A stretch of DNA of 64,000 nt from an uncultured Pseudomonadota bacterium (GCA_903919315.1 CAIXHP010000051.1:1-64000); one strand, 5' to 3'. Positions 35,794 through 44,606 are shown, counted from the stretch's first letter. Program-made: numbers and translations. Notes: a model not told the origin generated them from the sequence alone.

Positions 35794-35883
35794 TTATGCT
35801 CCCTTTGAGCATTATGAGAGGCCAAAAAATGTGACCCTCGCGGCCACCCCCGAATATGATCATGCTGAGCATAAGCGCGTCAA
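35794..35883 (-). promoter_or_regulatory. nadA promoter with two palindromic operators
   Basis: On the minus strand a -35-like TTGACG (35878-35883) and a -10-like TCATAT (35854-35859) are 18 bp apart. Between them sits the perfect 11-bp palindrome ATGCTGAGCAT (35862-35872). A second site, ATGCTC N5 GAGCAT (35796-35812), overlaps the Shine-Dalgarno/leader of nadA. Both sites share the half-site TTATGCTC or TAATGCTC. This looks like repressor control of NAD synthesis, as known for NadQ/NrtR-type regulators. Which protein binds is not shown by the sequence. Confidence 0.68.
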
Positions 35884-35935
35884 GCGAATTTCGGCGCAGA
35901 ACACGGTTGTATTGGCCCTGAAAACAAGGCCGTGG

Positions 35936-36655
35936 TCAGGGTTTCTGATGTCGTTTTCGGGTGGCGGCCTTCTTTCTGAGGCCTTCGACATAGGCGGGGT
36001 TGTCGAGCACACGGGCGACTTTGCCCGGAATTTTTCGCCCCAACGTCCACAAATAATGAAATTGAGCCCGAAAGCTGTCGGCGATGGCCTGATTTTTGAC
36101 GATCACCGTACGCTGTTCTTCCCACATGATCAGGACAAAGCGGTTCTTGTAGACCAGATAGGGAACTTTCCCCATCAGCTCCTTGGGGATCCAGCGATAG
36201 ACGTTGGGCTGCGCCATGAGGAAAACATCGCCTTCCTCCGCCAGAATCTTTTCCTTGAAACGTGTCTTTTGATGATGCGCTTCGTAACGCAGCACCTGAT
36301 CGGGGGCGTGCTTCTCGAACAGCCGTTCGTTCAGTGAGCACATCAGAGCCTCATCATCCGGCCCCTGCATACAGGCAAACAGGTCGTCGTTTTGCTTTTC
36401 GATAAAGTCAGGCCCGTCGTACTGCAGGATTTCAAAGAGTTCACGGCGCTGTTTGATGCCCGAGTCCTCGGTGAACACGATGCCCGCGCCTTCAAAGGCG
36501 TTGCGGAGACGTTGCAGCGTTCCGGCGCGTGGCGAGATGAGGTCGCGCTCAATATTGTTGACGCTGGGCAGCGACACGCCGGACGCTTTGACGAGATCCG
36601 CCTGTTTCCATTTCAACATCGCCCGCGCTGCGCGAATTTGCCCCGGTGTGATCAT
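35936..36655 (-). CDS. XRE-family transcriptional regulator
   Basis: A 239-aa protein with an N-terminal Cro/C1-type HTH (residues about 3-55: GQIRAARAMLKWKQADLVKA, SGVSLPSVNNIERD). The remaining 180 residues are an unrecognised domain rich in aromatic residues (YRWIPKELMGKVPYLVYKNR), ending in a basic tail. It is upstream of nadA on the same strand, but the nadA promoter lies between them. One ATGCTCA half-site (36710-36716), like those at nadA, is in its own upstream region, so control of nadA by this protein is conceivable but speculative. Confidence 0.8.
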   Translation of the reverse strand: MITPGQIRAARAMLKWKQADLVKASGVSLPSVNNIERDLISPRAGTLQRLRNAFEGAGIVFTEDSGIKQRRELFEILQYDGPDFIEKQNDDLFACMQGPDDEALMCSLNERLFEKHAPDQVLRYEAHHQKTRFKEKILAEEGDVFLMAQPNVYRWIPKELMGKVPYLVYKNRFVLIMWEEQRTVIVKNQAIADSFRAQFHYLWTLGRKIPGKVARVLDNPAYVEGLRKKAATRKRHQKP

Positions 36656-36788
36656 CTAGTGTTCCTTTCGCGTTTTCTGCCGCAAAGTATGCGCAGCACC
36701 TATATAAAGATGCTCAGAAACTATTAAATTTGTGTTTCACTGCGTCCAGAACAAAAAGCGCATTTCAAAAAGATGAAAGGATAAAGAG

Positions 36789-37538
36789 ATGTTGACGCAA
36801 AACGTGATTGTTTTGGGCGCAAGTTCGGCCATAGGCCGAGTGCTGGCGCACCGCGCAGCGTCGAGCGGCGAACGCCGCGTTCTGGCCGTCGCGCGATCCG
36901 AGGTGCCAGAGTCGCTGGCCCCGTTGCGCGGCGTTACCTGCCTTTCGGGCATTGATCTGTGCAGCGAGAAAAGTTTGAACACTCTCGCCGCCACGGCGCA
37001 GACTGTCTTTCAGGGGCGAGGACCGTTCGCGGCCGTGCATTGCGTCGGTGATTTCTGGCGGCACGCGCCGTTGACGCGTACGCCTTTGGCCGAAAGCCTG
37101 AGGGTCGTGCAAAGCAACATCAACACCCTGATCGGCGCGGCGACGGCCTTAACGCCGGTGATGATCGCGGCAGGCGGCGGGCGGTTCGTGACGTTCAGCT
37201 GCAATTCCGTGCGCCACAATTTTCCCAACATGGCGCCGTTCACGGCGGCCAAAGCGGCGGTGGAATCGTTCACGCGATCCCTGTCCAACGAGTGCGCCCC
37301 ACAGGGCGTGTCGGCCTTTGCCGTCGCCTTGTCGTCGGTGGCGACGGAAAAAGTAATGCGCGACGAGCCGAACGGCGATCATGCCCATTACCTCACGCCG
37401 GAGGTTGTCGCCGATTTTGTTCTTGCGCAGGTTCTGACCCTGCCGCATCAGGCGACGGGAAATGTCCTTAGCCTGTTCGAAGCCAGCCCCAGTTTCTTTG
37501 GAACGGGCTATTTCGATCGACATCCCCAACCGGCCTAA
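36789..37538 (+). CDS. Short-chain dehydrogenase/reductase family protein
   Basis: A 249-aa Rossmann-fold protein. The nucleotide-binding motif is VLGASSAIGRVLA (residues 8-20). The usual YxxxK catalytic pair is altered: the segment PFTAAKAAVESFTRSLSNE has Phe151 where Tyr is expected, while Lys155 is kept. Catalysis by the normal SDR route is therefore doubtful. The gene stands alone on the plus strand, diverging from the XRE gene, and its stop overlaps the EnvC gene end by 4 nt. The substrate is unknown. Confidence 0.82.
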   Translation: MLTQNVIVLGASSAIGRVLAHRAASSGERRVLAVARSEVPESLAPLRGVTCLSGIDLCSEKSLNTLAATAQTVFQGRGPFAAVHCVGDFWRHAPLTRTPLAESLRVVQSNINTLIGAATALTPVMIAAGGGRFVTFSCNSVRHNFPNMAPFTAAKAAVESFTRSLSNECAPQGVSAFAVALSSVATEKVMRDEPNGDHAHYLTPEVVADFVLAQVLTLPHQATGNVLSLFEASPSFFGTGYFDRHPQPA

Positions 37539-38683
37539 GGCGCGTTCGCGTGTTGGGTGGCGCCGTTGGCCATCGGGTCGAGGGGGTCGCCGTTGTGACG
37601 CCATTCGAAATACAGTTCGGGCCGCGCGCTGCCGCCGCTGGGCAGAACGCCGAGCGGCTCGCCCGCCGCCACATTTTGCCCCATGTCGGCATCGATCCGG
37701 CCAAAGCCGGACAGAAAGCTGTGATAGCCGTCGCCGTGCTGCAAAATGACGATCTGGCCATAGCCCCGGAACGGCCCGGCGAACACCACGCGCCCGTCGC
37801 GCGGAGCGACCACGGGGCTGTCCGGCGCGGCGGTGAGCGTTAGGCCTTGGCTGGACACGCCTGCCTCGTCCTTTGCGCCGAATGTGCGCGTGATGCGTCC
37901 CGCCACCGGCAGCCTGAGACCGGCGCGCAAACGCTGCGCTCCCTTGGGCGCGACGGGGCGGCTGACCTTTTCCATCAGTTGCCGCAGATCCTTGGCTTCG
38001 GCGGCCAGAGCCTCAAGCTGTTTGGCGATGGCGGCTTTTTGCGCGGCCGTCTTTTGCAGCAAGCCTTGGCGCGTGCGCATCAGTTGATCGAGGTTGCTGC
38101 GCTGCCATGCCAGATTCTGCCGCGCGGCGGCGACGATGCGCTTTTTTTCGGTGAGCGTTTGCAACGTGGCTTCGAGATCGCCCAACTCGTTCGTCAAACC
38201 CTCCGTCTCCGCCTGCAGGCGCGGCAATAACGTGCGCAGCAGGATGGCGCGATGAACGTGATCCTCCGTCGGCGCGTCGCGGAGCAGGAAACTTTCCGGC
38301 GGTTGAAGGCTCAACTGCGTCAACGCGCTCGTCAACTGCACCAGCCGCGCACGGGACGCGCCGAGCGTGCCGGAACGGTTGGAGACTTTCTGCTCCAGCT
38401 CCGCGAGACTGTCCTCCAGCCGATCCTGTTCTTCCTGCTTGTCCTGCAACGCTTCGGTGGCGGTGATCAACTGGCCTTTGAGGAGGTCGAGGTCTTGCGT
38501 CGTCGCCTGTTCGCGTTGCTCCAACGCCTCGGCTTCCTGCTTTTGCTGCGCCAGAGATTGCTCGATCTGCTGCAGTTCCTCAGCCGTTTCGGCGCGCGCG
38601 GGCGGCGCGGCGATCAGGGCAAACAGCACCAATCCGGCGACGCTCTTCAACGTGGCGGTGGACAAACGAAACTCAACCGACAA
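37535..38683 (-). CDS. EnvC-like murein hydrolase activator
   Basis: A 382-aa periplasmic protein: signal peptide (ending PPARAE near residue 32), a long coiled coil (about 35-250) and a C-terminal LytM/M23-like domain. The LytM zinc ligands look replaced: SQGLTL, YHSFLSGF and ELYFEWR stand where HxGxD, YxHL and HLHFE are usual. EnvC-type factors are catalytically dead and activate amidases at the division site, so this role is likely. The start is TTG at 38683 with GGAGAG upstream, and it overlaps the gpmI stop by 11 nt. Confidence 0.85.
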   Translation of the reverse strand: MSVEFRLSTATLKSVAGLVLFALIAAPPARAETAEELQQIEQSLAQQKQEAEALEQREQATTQDLDLLKGQLITATEALQDKQEEQDRLEDSLAELEQKVSNRSGTLGASRARLVQLTSALTQLSLQPPESFLLRDAPTEDHVHRAILLRTLLPRLQAETEGLTNELGDLEATLQTLTEKKRIVAAARQNLAWQRSNLDQLMRTRQGLLQKTAAQKAAIAKQLEALAAEAKDLRQLMEKVSRPVAPKGAQRLRAGLRLPVAGRITRTFGAKDEAGVSSQGLTLTAAPDSPVVAPRDGRVVFAGPFRGYGQIVILQHGDGYHSFLSGFGRIDADMGQNVAAGEPLGVLPSGGSARPELYFEWRHNGDPLDPMANGATQHANAP

Positions 38684-40217
38684 TCAAACTCTCCCCGTCC
38701 ATTTCCGGTGGCTGAGGCATGCCCATCAGCGCGAGCAAAGTGGGCGCGACATCGGCGAGTTTGCCGTCGCGGAGTTTTGTGACCGACTTGGGCGCGTTGA
38801 TCAACGCGACGGGCACGCGGGCCAGCGTGTGCGCCGTGTGCGGGCCGTGGGTGGTGGAATCGTACATCGTCTCGCAGTTGCCGTGATCCGCCGTGAGCAG
38901 CACGACGCCGCCCTGCCGCTCCACCGCCGCGAACAGCCGTCCGAGGCATTGATCCAACGCTTCCAAAGCCTTGATAACGGCATCGAGCATGCCGGTATGG
39001 CCGACCATGTCGGGGTTGGCGTAGTTCAGGACGACGAAATCGACTTTGCCCGCGTCGATGGCGGCCACGACCTTATCCGTCACCTCCGGCGCGGACATTT
39101 CCGGTTGCAGGTCATAGGTCGCCACTTTGGGCGAAGGCACTAGAATGCGCGTCTCGTCGGGATAAGGCTCCTCGCGCCCGCCGTTGAAATAGAACGTGAC
39201 GTGCGGGTATTTCTCGGTCTCGGCGATGCGGAGTTGCTTCAATCCGGCGCGGGCCACCAACTCGCCCATCCCGTTGTCGATCTGCTTGGGCGGGAACAAC
39301 GCGGTCAGGTATTTGTTGAGCAGCGCGGAATACTCCACCATGCCTGTGGCGGCAGCAAAGGCGAGAGTTTTCTTGCGGGCAAAGCCGTCGAACGCGGGAT
39401 CCAGCAACGCTTGCAGCATTTGCCGCGAACGATCGGCGCGAAAATTGGCGAACAAAACGCCGTCGCCGTCCTTCATGCCCGCATAGCCGTTCAGAGCCAC
39501 GGGCAGCACGAATTCGTCGCCTCCGGCATTGACCGCGTAACTGGCGCGAATCGCGGCAACGGGGTCGGTGGCCGCCGCCCCCGTTCCTTGGGTGAGAAGG
39601 TCATAGGCGGTTTCGATGCGCTCCCAAATCTTGTTGCGATCCATGGCGTAATAACGGCCGCAGAGCGTGGCGAGCTTGACCCCTGGCAAAACCCGCAGAC
39701 GGTCATGCAGGTGCGCGATCTGCTCCGCGCCGCTTTGCGGCGGCATGTCGCGGCCATCGAGGAAGGCATGGACGGCGACCGGGACTCCGGCGGCGGCGAC
39801 GATTCGGGCCAGCGCGACGATGTGGTCCTGATGCGCATGAACGCCTCCGGGCGAGGCGAGGCCCATGATATGGCAGGTGCCGCCGCTTTGCTTCAGCGCG
39901 GCGATGTGCGCCACAAGCGCGGGGTTGTGGTCAAGCTCGCCGCGCGCGATGGCGCGGTCGATCATCGGCAAATCCTGAAACACCACGCGCCCCGCGCCCA
40001 GATTCATGTGGCCGACTTCGGAATTACCGATCTGCCCCTTTGGCAGACCGACGTTTTCCTCCGCCGCGTCCAGCAGCGCGTGCGGGCTGGCCGCCCAGTA
40101 TTTCCTGAACACCGGCACATGGGCGCGAGTCGTGGCATTGTCGGGCGCGTCGTCGCGATAACCCCAGCCATCCAAAACGCACAGAACGACGGGGCGGGGG
40201 CGGGTGGTCGGTGTCAT
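38673..40217 (-). CDS. gpmI: 2,3-bisphosphoglycerate-independent phosphoglycerate mutase
   Basis: A 514-aa Mn-dependent glycolytic enzyme converting 3- to 2-phosphoglycerate. The metal and catalytic motifs are visible: VLDGWGYRDD, KGQIGNSEVGHMNLGAGR (nucleophile Ser), HQDHI, FRADRSRQ, NYANPDMVGHTG and TADHGNCE. It is translationally coupled to the EnvC-like gene; gpmI followed by envC is a frequent order in proteobacteria. Confidence 0.96.
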   Translation of the reverse strand: MTPTTRPRPVVLCVLDGWGYRDDAPDNATTRAHVPVFRKYWAASPHALLDAAEENVGLPKGQIGNSEVGHMNLGAGRVVFQDLPMIDRAIARGELDHNPALVAHIAALKQSGGTCHIMGLASPGGVHAHQDHIVALARIVAAAGVPVAVHAFLDGRDMPPQSGAEQIAHLHDRLRVLPGVKLATLCGRYYAMDRNKIWERIETAYDLLTQGTGAAATDPVAAIRASYAVNAGGDEFVLPVALNGYAGMKDGDGVLFANFRADRSRQMLQALLDPAFDGFARKKTLAFAAATGMVEYSALLNKYLTALFPPKQIDNGMGELVARAGLKQLRIAETEKYPHVTFYFNGGREEPYPDETRILVPSPKVATYDLQPEMSAPEVTDKVVAAIDAGKVDFVVLNYANPDMVGHTGMLDAVIKALEALDQCLGRLFAAVERQGGVVLLTADHGNCETMYDSTTHGPHTAHTLARVPVALINAPKSVTKLRDGKLADVAPTLLALMGMPQPPEMDGESLIVG

Positions 40218-40290
40218 CGGTTCAGTCCTTAAAGTTGGGCGCAGAGCGGCGATTCTAGCGCGTCTTCACGCCAGCGCCACATCCTTTCGT

Positions 40291-40667
40291 CCGTCCCCTG
40301 AAACAATCCCCGCCCAAATTCCTCCCCCCTTGAGGGGGAGGTTAGGAGGGGGGTGGGTTCCGCAAGGACGAAGTCGGCAAGTCCATCTCCCGCCCGCCGC
40401 AAAGCTCGCGCCATGAACCGGCACCTACGGACCACGACCCCCCACCCAACCCTCCCCCCAAGGGGGGGAGGGCTTTTGTTCCGTCCACTGAAACAACCCC
40501 CGCCCCAATTCCTCCCCCCTTGAGGGGGAGGTTAGGAGGGGGGTGGGTTCCGCAAGGGCAAAGTCAGCCAATCCATCCCCAGCCGCAAAGCTCGCGCCAT
40601 GAACCGGCACCTACGGGCCATGACCCCCCACCCAACCCTCCCCCTCAAGGGGGGATGGCTTTTTGTT
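40291..40667. repeat. Tandem pair of ~190-bp family-A units
   Basis: Two direct copies (40291-40480 and 40481-40667) each hold two facing family-A arms: left CCTCCCCCCTTGAGGGGGAG then GTTAGGAGGGGGG, right CCACCCAACCCTCCCC onwards. The shared core includes AAGCTCGCGCCATGAACCGG. A third CCGTCCC start follows at 40668. The 3' end of the peptide-binding gene lies inside unit 2. Apart from this, the 427-bp gap 40218-40644 holds no gene. Confidence 0.9.
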
Positions 40668-42489
40668 CCGTCCCCCACCACGTCTCCAAAATCGCGCCAT
40701 AAATCGGCGTGACGGCGGGGTGGGCGACGCGGGCGGGCCAAAAGGCGACGTGATCCGCGCCCAGATGATAGAACGGGACGACATAATGCCCCGCCAGCAA
40801 AACGCGATCCAGCGCCCGCGTCGCGGCGACCAGATCCTCGCGCGTCAGGGCGGCGGGAATGGCGGTTGCCAGAGCGTCCACCACCGGATCGCGCACGCCG
40901 GGATAATTGCGGCTGCCGTTCTGCGCCGCCGAAGCCGCGCTCCAATAGGCCGACTGTTCGTTCCCCGGCGACAGGCTGTTGAACCAGCGCCCCGTGGTGA
41001 CGTCAAAGTCAAAGCTCGTCAACCGCGCCTGAAACTGGGCGCTGTCCACCACACGCGCATGCGCCATGATGCCGATGCGCTTGAGCGCCCGCGCCCACTC
41101 CAGCGCGATCTTCTCTTCGGCGGGATCGCTGAGCAAGACCTCAAAGCTCACGGGAGTCGCATCCGGCGTGTACAACTGCCCGTCTTTCAACACATACCCC
41201 GCCGCTTTCAGTTTGTCCGAAGCCTTGAGCAGATTGGCGCGTAACGACTCCTCGCCATCGGTCGCGGGCGGAGCTGGCGACGTGGTGAAGATGGCGGGCG
41301 GCAGTTGCGCGCGGAACGGCTCCAACCGCTCCAACTCTTTCCCTTGCGGCAAGCCCGTGGCGGCGAGTTCCGAGTTGGGGAAAAAACTCTCCGTCCTGCG
41401 GTACAGACCATGAAACAGCGATCGGTTGATCCAGCCGAAATCGAACGCATAGCCGACCGCTTCGCGCAGCGCAGAGTCTTGAAACAGCGGGCGGCGCGTG
41501 TTGAGGATAAAGCCGGAAATGGCTTCGGGCCTCTGATGTTCGAAACGCTCCAGCTTGAGCCGTCCGTCGCGCAAGGCTGGCGATTCATAGGCCGTCGCCC
41601 ATTTGTTCGGATCCGGCTCGCGGCGCAAATCGAATTGTCCGGCTTTAAACGCCTGCAACGCGATGCTGTCGTCGCGGTAATAGTCGAAGCGGATCGTGGC
41701 GAAATTATACAGCCCGCGCTGCGCCGGAACGTCGCGCCCCCAATACTGCGGATCGCGGGTGTAGGTGACGGAGCGCCCCGGCTCCAGCTTTGTCAGCTTG
41801 TAAGGGCCGCTGCCCACAGGCGGGCGCAAGGTGGTACGGTTAAAGTCGCGGTCAAGCCAGTCATGCTGCGGCAACACGGGCATGAGCGCCATGATTAGCG
41901 GCATCTCGCGGTCAATGCCGCCGTCGGGATTGCGCTTAAAGGCAAAACGTACGCAGCGCTCGCCGCATTTTTCCGCGCTCTCCACCTTTTTGTAATAGGT
42001 GCGGTGGTTGGGGCGGCCTTTTTCGCGCAGCGTGGCGTAGGAGAACAAAACATCGTCCGCCGTGATCGGCACGCCGTCCTGCCAGTGCGCGGCGGGATTG
42101 AGGTTAAAGGTGATGGCGGAACGGTCTTCGGAAACCTCGACGCTCTCGGCGATGAGACCATAGAGCGAAAAAGGCTCGTCCCAGCTCCGCGCCATCAGGC
42201 TTTCATACACCAGCGCAAACGCGCCCAATCCCAAACCCTGCGGCGTTTGCCCGCGAATGATAAAGGGGTTCAGACTATCAAACGACCCCACCACGCCGAG
42301 GCGTAATGTCCCACCCTGCGGCGCGTTCGGATTGGTGTAATCGAAATGCGTGAAGCCGGGAGCGTATTTCGGCGTTCCATGCATGGCGATGGCCGTCTCC
42401 GCCGCCGTAGCGGGGAGAGCCGTTAACGAAAGGCCCAAACAGACAAAACGGACAAAACGGCGCATGGCGACCAACCGGAAAAAACGCAT
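40645..42489 (-). CDS. Family 5 extracellular solute-binding protein (peptide ABC transport)
   Basis: A 614-aa periplasmic binding protein resembling YejA/oligopeptide-binding proteins. The signal peptide fits best from the second Met (42465: MRRFVRFV to PATAAE). Typical blocks: GGTLRLGVVGSFDSLNPFII, LNPAAHWQDGVPITADDVLF, PPVGSGPYKL, VTYTRDPQYWGRD and LREAVGYAFDF. No permease or ATPase gene is adjacent, so it is an orphan binding protein here. The final residues after WWG (TEQKAIPP) and the stop codon are encoded by the repeat at 40.6 kb, so the native C-terminus was probably replaced by the insertion. Confidence 0.92.
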   Translation of the reverse strand: MRFFRLVAMRRFVRFVCLGLSLTALPATAAETAIAMHGTPKYAPGFTHFDYTNPNAPQGGTLRLGVVGSFDSLNPFIIRGQTPQGLGLGAFALVYESLMARSWDEPFSLYGLIAESVEVSEDRSAITFNLNPAAHWQDGVPITADDVLFSYATLREKGRPNHRTYYKKVESAEKCGERCVRFAFKRNPDGGIDREMPLIMALMPVLPQHDWLDRDFNRTTLRPPVGSGPYKLTKLEPGRSVTYTRDPQYWGRDVPAQRGLYNFATIRFDYYRDDSIALQAFKAGQFDLRREPDPNKWATAYESPALRDGRLKLERFEHQRPEAISGFILNTRRPLFQDSALREAVGYAFDFGWINRSLFHGLYRRTESFFPNSELAATGLPQGKELERLEPFRAQLPPAIFTTSPAPPATDGEESLRANLLKASDKLKAAGYVLKDGQLYTPDATPVSFEVLLSDPAEEKIALEWARALKRIGIMAHARVVDSAQFQARLTSFDFDVTTGRWFNSLSPGNEQSAYWSAASAAQNGSRNYPGVRDPVVDALATAIPAALTREDLVAATRALDRVLLAGHYVVPFYHLGADHVAFWPARVAHPAVTPIYGAILETWWGTEQKAIPP

Positions 42490-42613
42490 CGACCCGCGAT
42501 CTTTACCATATTGGCCGCCGTTTCAAGGAAGAAACCATTTTGTGCGGCTGGACAGACGGTTAGGTCGCGCCGTAACGTCGCGCCATTACACCAGAAACTG
42601 GGAACGGGCCTTT

Positions 42614-43132
42614 ATGACGGATTCTCTATTATCAGGACGTTCACAGTCGATTGAAACCGCCTTTGCAACCTGCGCGCGTGAATTGGGGTTGCCGCCGCTT
42701 CTCCTCGATCAGAACATCACCTACAACACGCGGTTGCGGTTGAGCGATGCGGGATTCGACTGTCTGACGGTCTCCCGAATCGGCTTGAGGAGTGCGCCGG
42801 ACTGGGTTTTGTTGAAGCAGGCGCATGATTTAAGTCGTGTTCTCGTGACGCATGACAAGGATTTTGTGCGCAAAGCCGAGCTTATCGCCAGCAACAAAGC
42901 GGGCATCGTCGTTCTTCCGGCGGTCGGCCCGCGCCCGAAATTCGCGCCGCCCTTTGCCGCGTACGCCCTCGACCATTTTATGTATCAACTGGGTCGTGGA
43001 AACGTGACCTGGCCGCGTTTGCTCGCTCATTATGGCCGGGACGGCGAACTCAAGCTGTTCCGCGTCAACGCGGGGACAGGCGAACTCCATCTCCGCAGAA
43101 GCACACCCTATATGAAAGGCCCGAACCCTTAA
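42614..43132 (+). CDS. DUF5615/PIN-like domain protein
   Basis: A 172-aa protein. The segment PLLLDQNITYNTRLRLSDAG then FDCLTVSR, and VLVTHDKDF near residue 80, match the DUF5615 (Mut7-C-like PIN) pattern: a first Asp (LLLDQN) and THDKDF as candidate metal-binding nuclease residues. Such proteins are often toxins or RNases in small modules, but no antitoxin gene is next to it. The ATG at 42614 follows GGGAACGGG. The C-terminal 70 residues are unrecognised. Confidence 0.7.
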   Translation: MTDSLLSGRSQSIETAFATCARELGLPPLLLDQNITYNTRLRLSDAGFDCLTVSRIGLRSAPDWVLLKQAHDLSRVLVTHDKDFVRKAELIASNKAGIVVLPAVGPRPKFAPPFAAYALDHFMYQLGRGNVTWPRLLAHYGRDGELKLFRVNAGTGELHLRRSTPYMKGPNP

Positions 43133-43159
43133 TCGTCGTCGGCGCAAGCTTTCGGTCAA

Positions 43160-44425
43160 TCAATGCTCCGCCATCCATTTGATCAGCGGCAGCCACACCT
43201 CGCGGGGTGCCCTGCTGCTGGCGAGAAGCCCGATATGGCCCATCATCGGCTCGTGCAGCGTCGCGCCGTGCAAGAGCCGCGCGAGGGGCAGGGCGGAATC
43301 CGGCGGCACGATCTTGTCGCGGCCCGGCACCAGAACATACGATGGAATGTTGAGCTTCTGCGGATCAATCACTTGGCCGTCGATTTTCCAGCGCAGCGTT
43401 GCCGTGCGGTTTTCGCCGTACCACTCCCTCAAACATGTGCGGGCGACGGGCGCGGTGAGCGGCACGCCGTCGTTCAGCCAGTCTTCCGTCAGCACAAAGC
43501 GCCGCGCTTCGGGGCTGGCGGGGTCAAAGGTGGCAAAGCGCGTGAATTTCCGCGCCGCGTGCATCGGTTGAAACGCCGCGAACAAATGTTGGATCACAGA
43601 GACCGGAAGACAGCCCAACTCGCGCAGGAACGGCTCAACCTTGTCGGCCACCTCGCAGAAAACGTCGCCATCGCCAAAGTCCCACGGTGTTGCCATGAGC
43701 GCGAGCGACCGCGCCTTTTCCGGCCACAGAGCCGCCAAGGCCAACGCCAACAGTCCCCCCATGCAATAACCGAGAATATGCACATCGCCCCGGCGCGAGG
43801 CGGGAGCGTCCTGACTCGTCACGAAATCCACGATGGGGAGCAGGCGCTGCATGACGTAATCCGCAACCCTGAAATCGCGCTCGTCGTCGCCGGGCGCGTC
43901 CCAGTCCACCACGAGAGGCCGCAGTCCCACCGAGGCCATGAGGCGCAACAGCGAGTGATCGGCATCGAGGTCGAGAATATCAAAACGGTTGATGAGCGAC
44001 GGAATGACCAGAATCACGGTCCCGCCCGCCGGGTTATAGTCGCGCAGCTTGGTCGTGCCGCTCTGCCAAATGACGGGCGCTTCCGGCGCGTCGCGGCGCA
44101 CGGGGCTTTGGTGATAGGTGCGAAGACCCGTGACGAACCGCTGCGCGCGCGCGATGGCTTCGTCAGCGATGGCCTGTCGTAGATTTTCCGCCTGTTCGGG
44201 ATCCTGAAGGCTTGCGCGTTCGCGGCTGAGCCTCGCCGCCAGCGGTTGCAGCGTCGTGGGCAGGTGGGGTGGCCACACGGGACTTGAGTTCAGCAACTTG
44301 TCGCTCAAGCTCGGCCAGATGAGCGGTAAGCTCAGCCAAGCTCCCATCGCCAGCGGCAGTTGGCGCGCTGTTTCGGTTTGCAGTCTTTTGATTATCTTGA
44401 ACTCCGTCCGTTCCATGCGACCCAT
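43160..44425 (-). CDS. PhaC-like polyhydroxyalkanoate synthase / alpha-beta hydrolase
   Basis: A 421-aa alpha/beta hydrolase of the PHA synthase family. The lipase-like box is GYCMGGLLALAL with Cys221 as nucleophile; the Asp is in VPGRDKIVPP and the His in MMGHIGLLAS. VIPSLINRFDILDL and VVDWDAPGDDERDF are typical. It lacks the long N-terminal domain of class I PhaC (about 560-600 aa). The N-terminal RQLPLAMGAWLSLPLIWPSL looks conserved in alphaproteobacterial homologues as I recall them, so the start near 44425 (or 44416) seems real. That makes the first ~263 bp overlap the upstream gene in another frame. Confidence 0.85.
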   Translation of the reverse strand: MGRMERTEFKIIKRLQTETARQLPLAMGAWLSLPLIWPSLSDKLLNSSPVWPPHLPTTLQPLAARLSRERASLQDPEQAENLRQAIADEAIARAQRFVTGLRTYHQSPVRRDAPEAPVIWQSGTTKLRDYNPAGGTVILVIPSLINRFDILDLDADHSLLRLMASVGLRPLVVDWDAPGDDERDFRVADYVMQRLLPIVDFVTSQDAPASRRGDVHILGYCMGGLLALALAALWPEKARSLALMATPWDFGDGDVFCEVADKVEPFLRELGCLPVSVIQHLFAAFQPMHAARKFTRFATFDPASPEARRFVLTEDWLNDGVPLTAPVARTCLREWYGENRTATLRWKIDGQVIDPQKLNIPSYVLVPGRDKIVPPDSALPLARLLHGATLHEPMMGHIGLLASSRAPREVWLPLIKWMAEH

Positions 44426-44606
44426 GTTGCATCATGGCTGTCCATTCGGCAAACATCTGGCTCATCGGAGCCACCATCCGCGCCAGATCGGCCTTCGCCT
44501 TGGGATCGGTGGCATAGGAGCCGAGGTGTTCCTGCCACAAATCGAGCGCGTCTTGCGCCAGCGTCGTCCATTCCGGAGGCTGCGGTGGTTGTTGTTTTGT
44601 CGCCAT
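44163..44606 (-). CDS. Small coiled-coil protein, possible PHA synthase partner
   Basis: A 147-aa protein. The N-terminal half (WTTLAQDALDLWQEHLGSYA, ARMVAPMSQMFAEWTAMMQ) is helical and phasin/PhaE-like. A coiled coil (SLAELTAHLAELERQVAELK) follows, and the C-terminus is a Gly/Ser/Thr/Arg/Lys-rich tail. It precedes the PhaC-like gene and overlaps it by up to 263 nt. Its helical, coiled-coil make-up and position suggest a granule or PHA-synthase-associated subunit, as with PhaE/PhaR partners of short synthases. The assignment is by context. Confidence 0.65.
   Translation of the reverse strand: MATKQQPPQPPEWTTLAQDALDLWQEHLGSYATDPKAKADLARMVAPMSQMFAEWTAMMQHGSHGTDGVQDNQKTANRNSAPTAAGDGSLAELTAHLAELERQVAELKSRVATPPAHDAATAGGEAQPRTRKPSGSRTGGKSTTGHR

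Noticed and set aside
40291-40667. Possible CRISPR array
   Set aside because: Only two units of 190 bp with internal inverted arms and no spacer-like unique segments or cas genes; it is a tandem duplication of a palindromic element.
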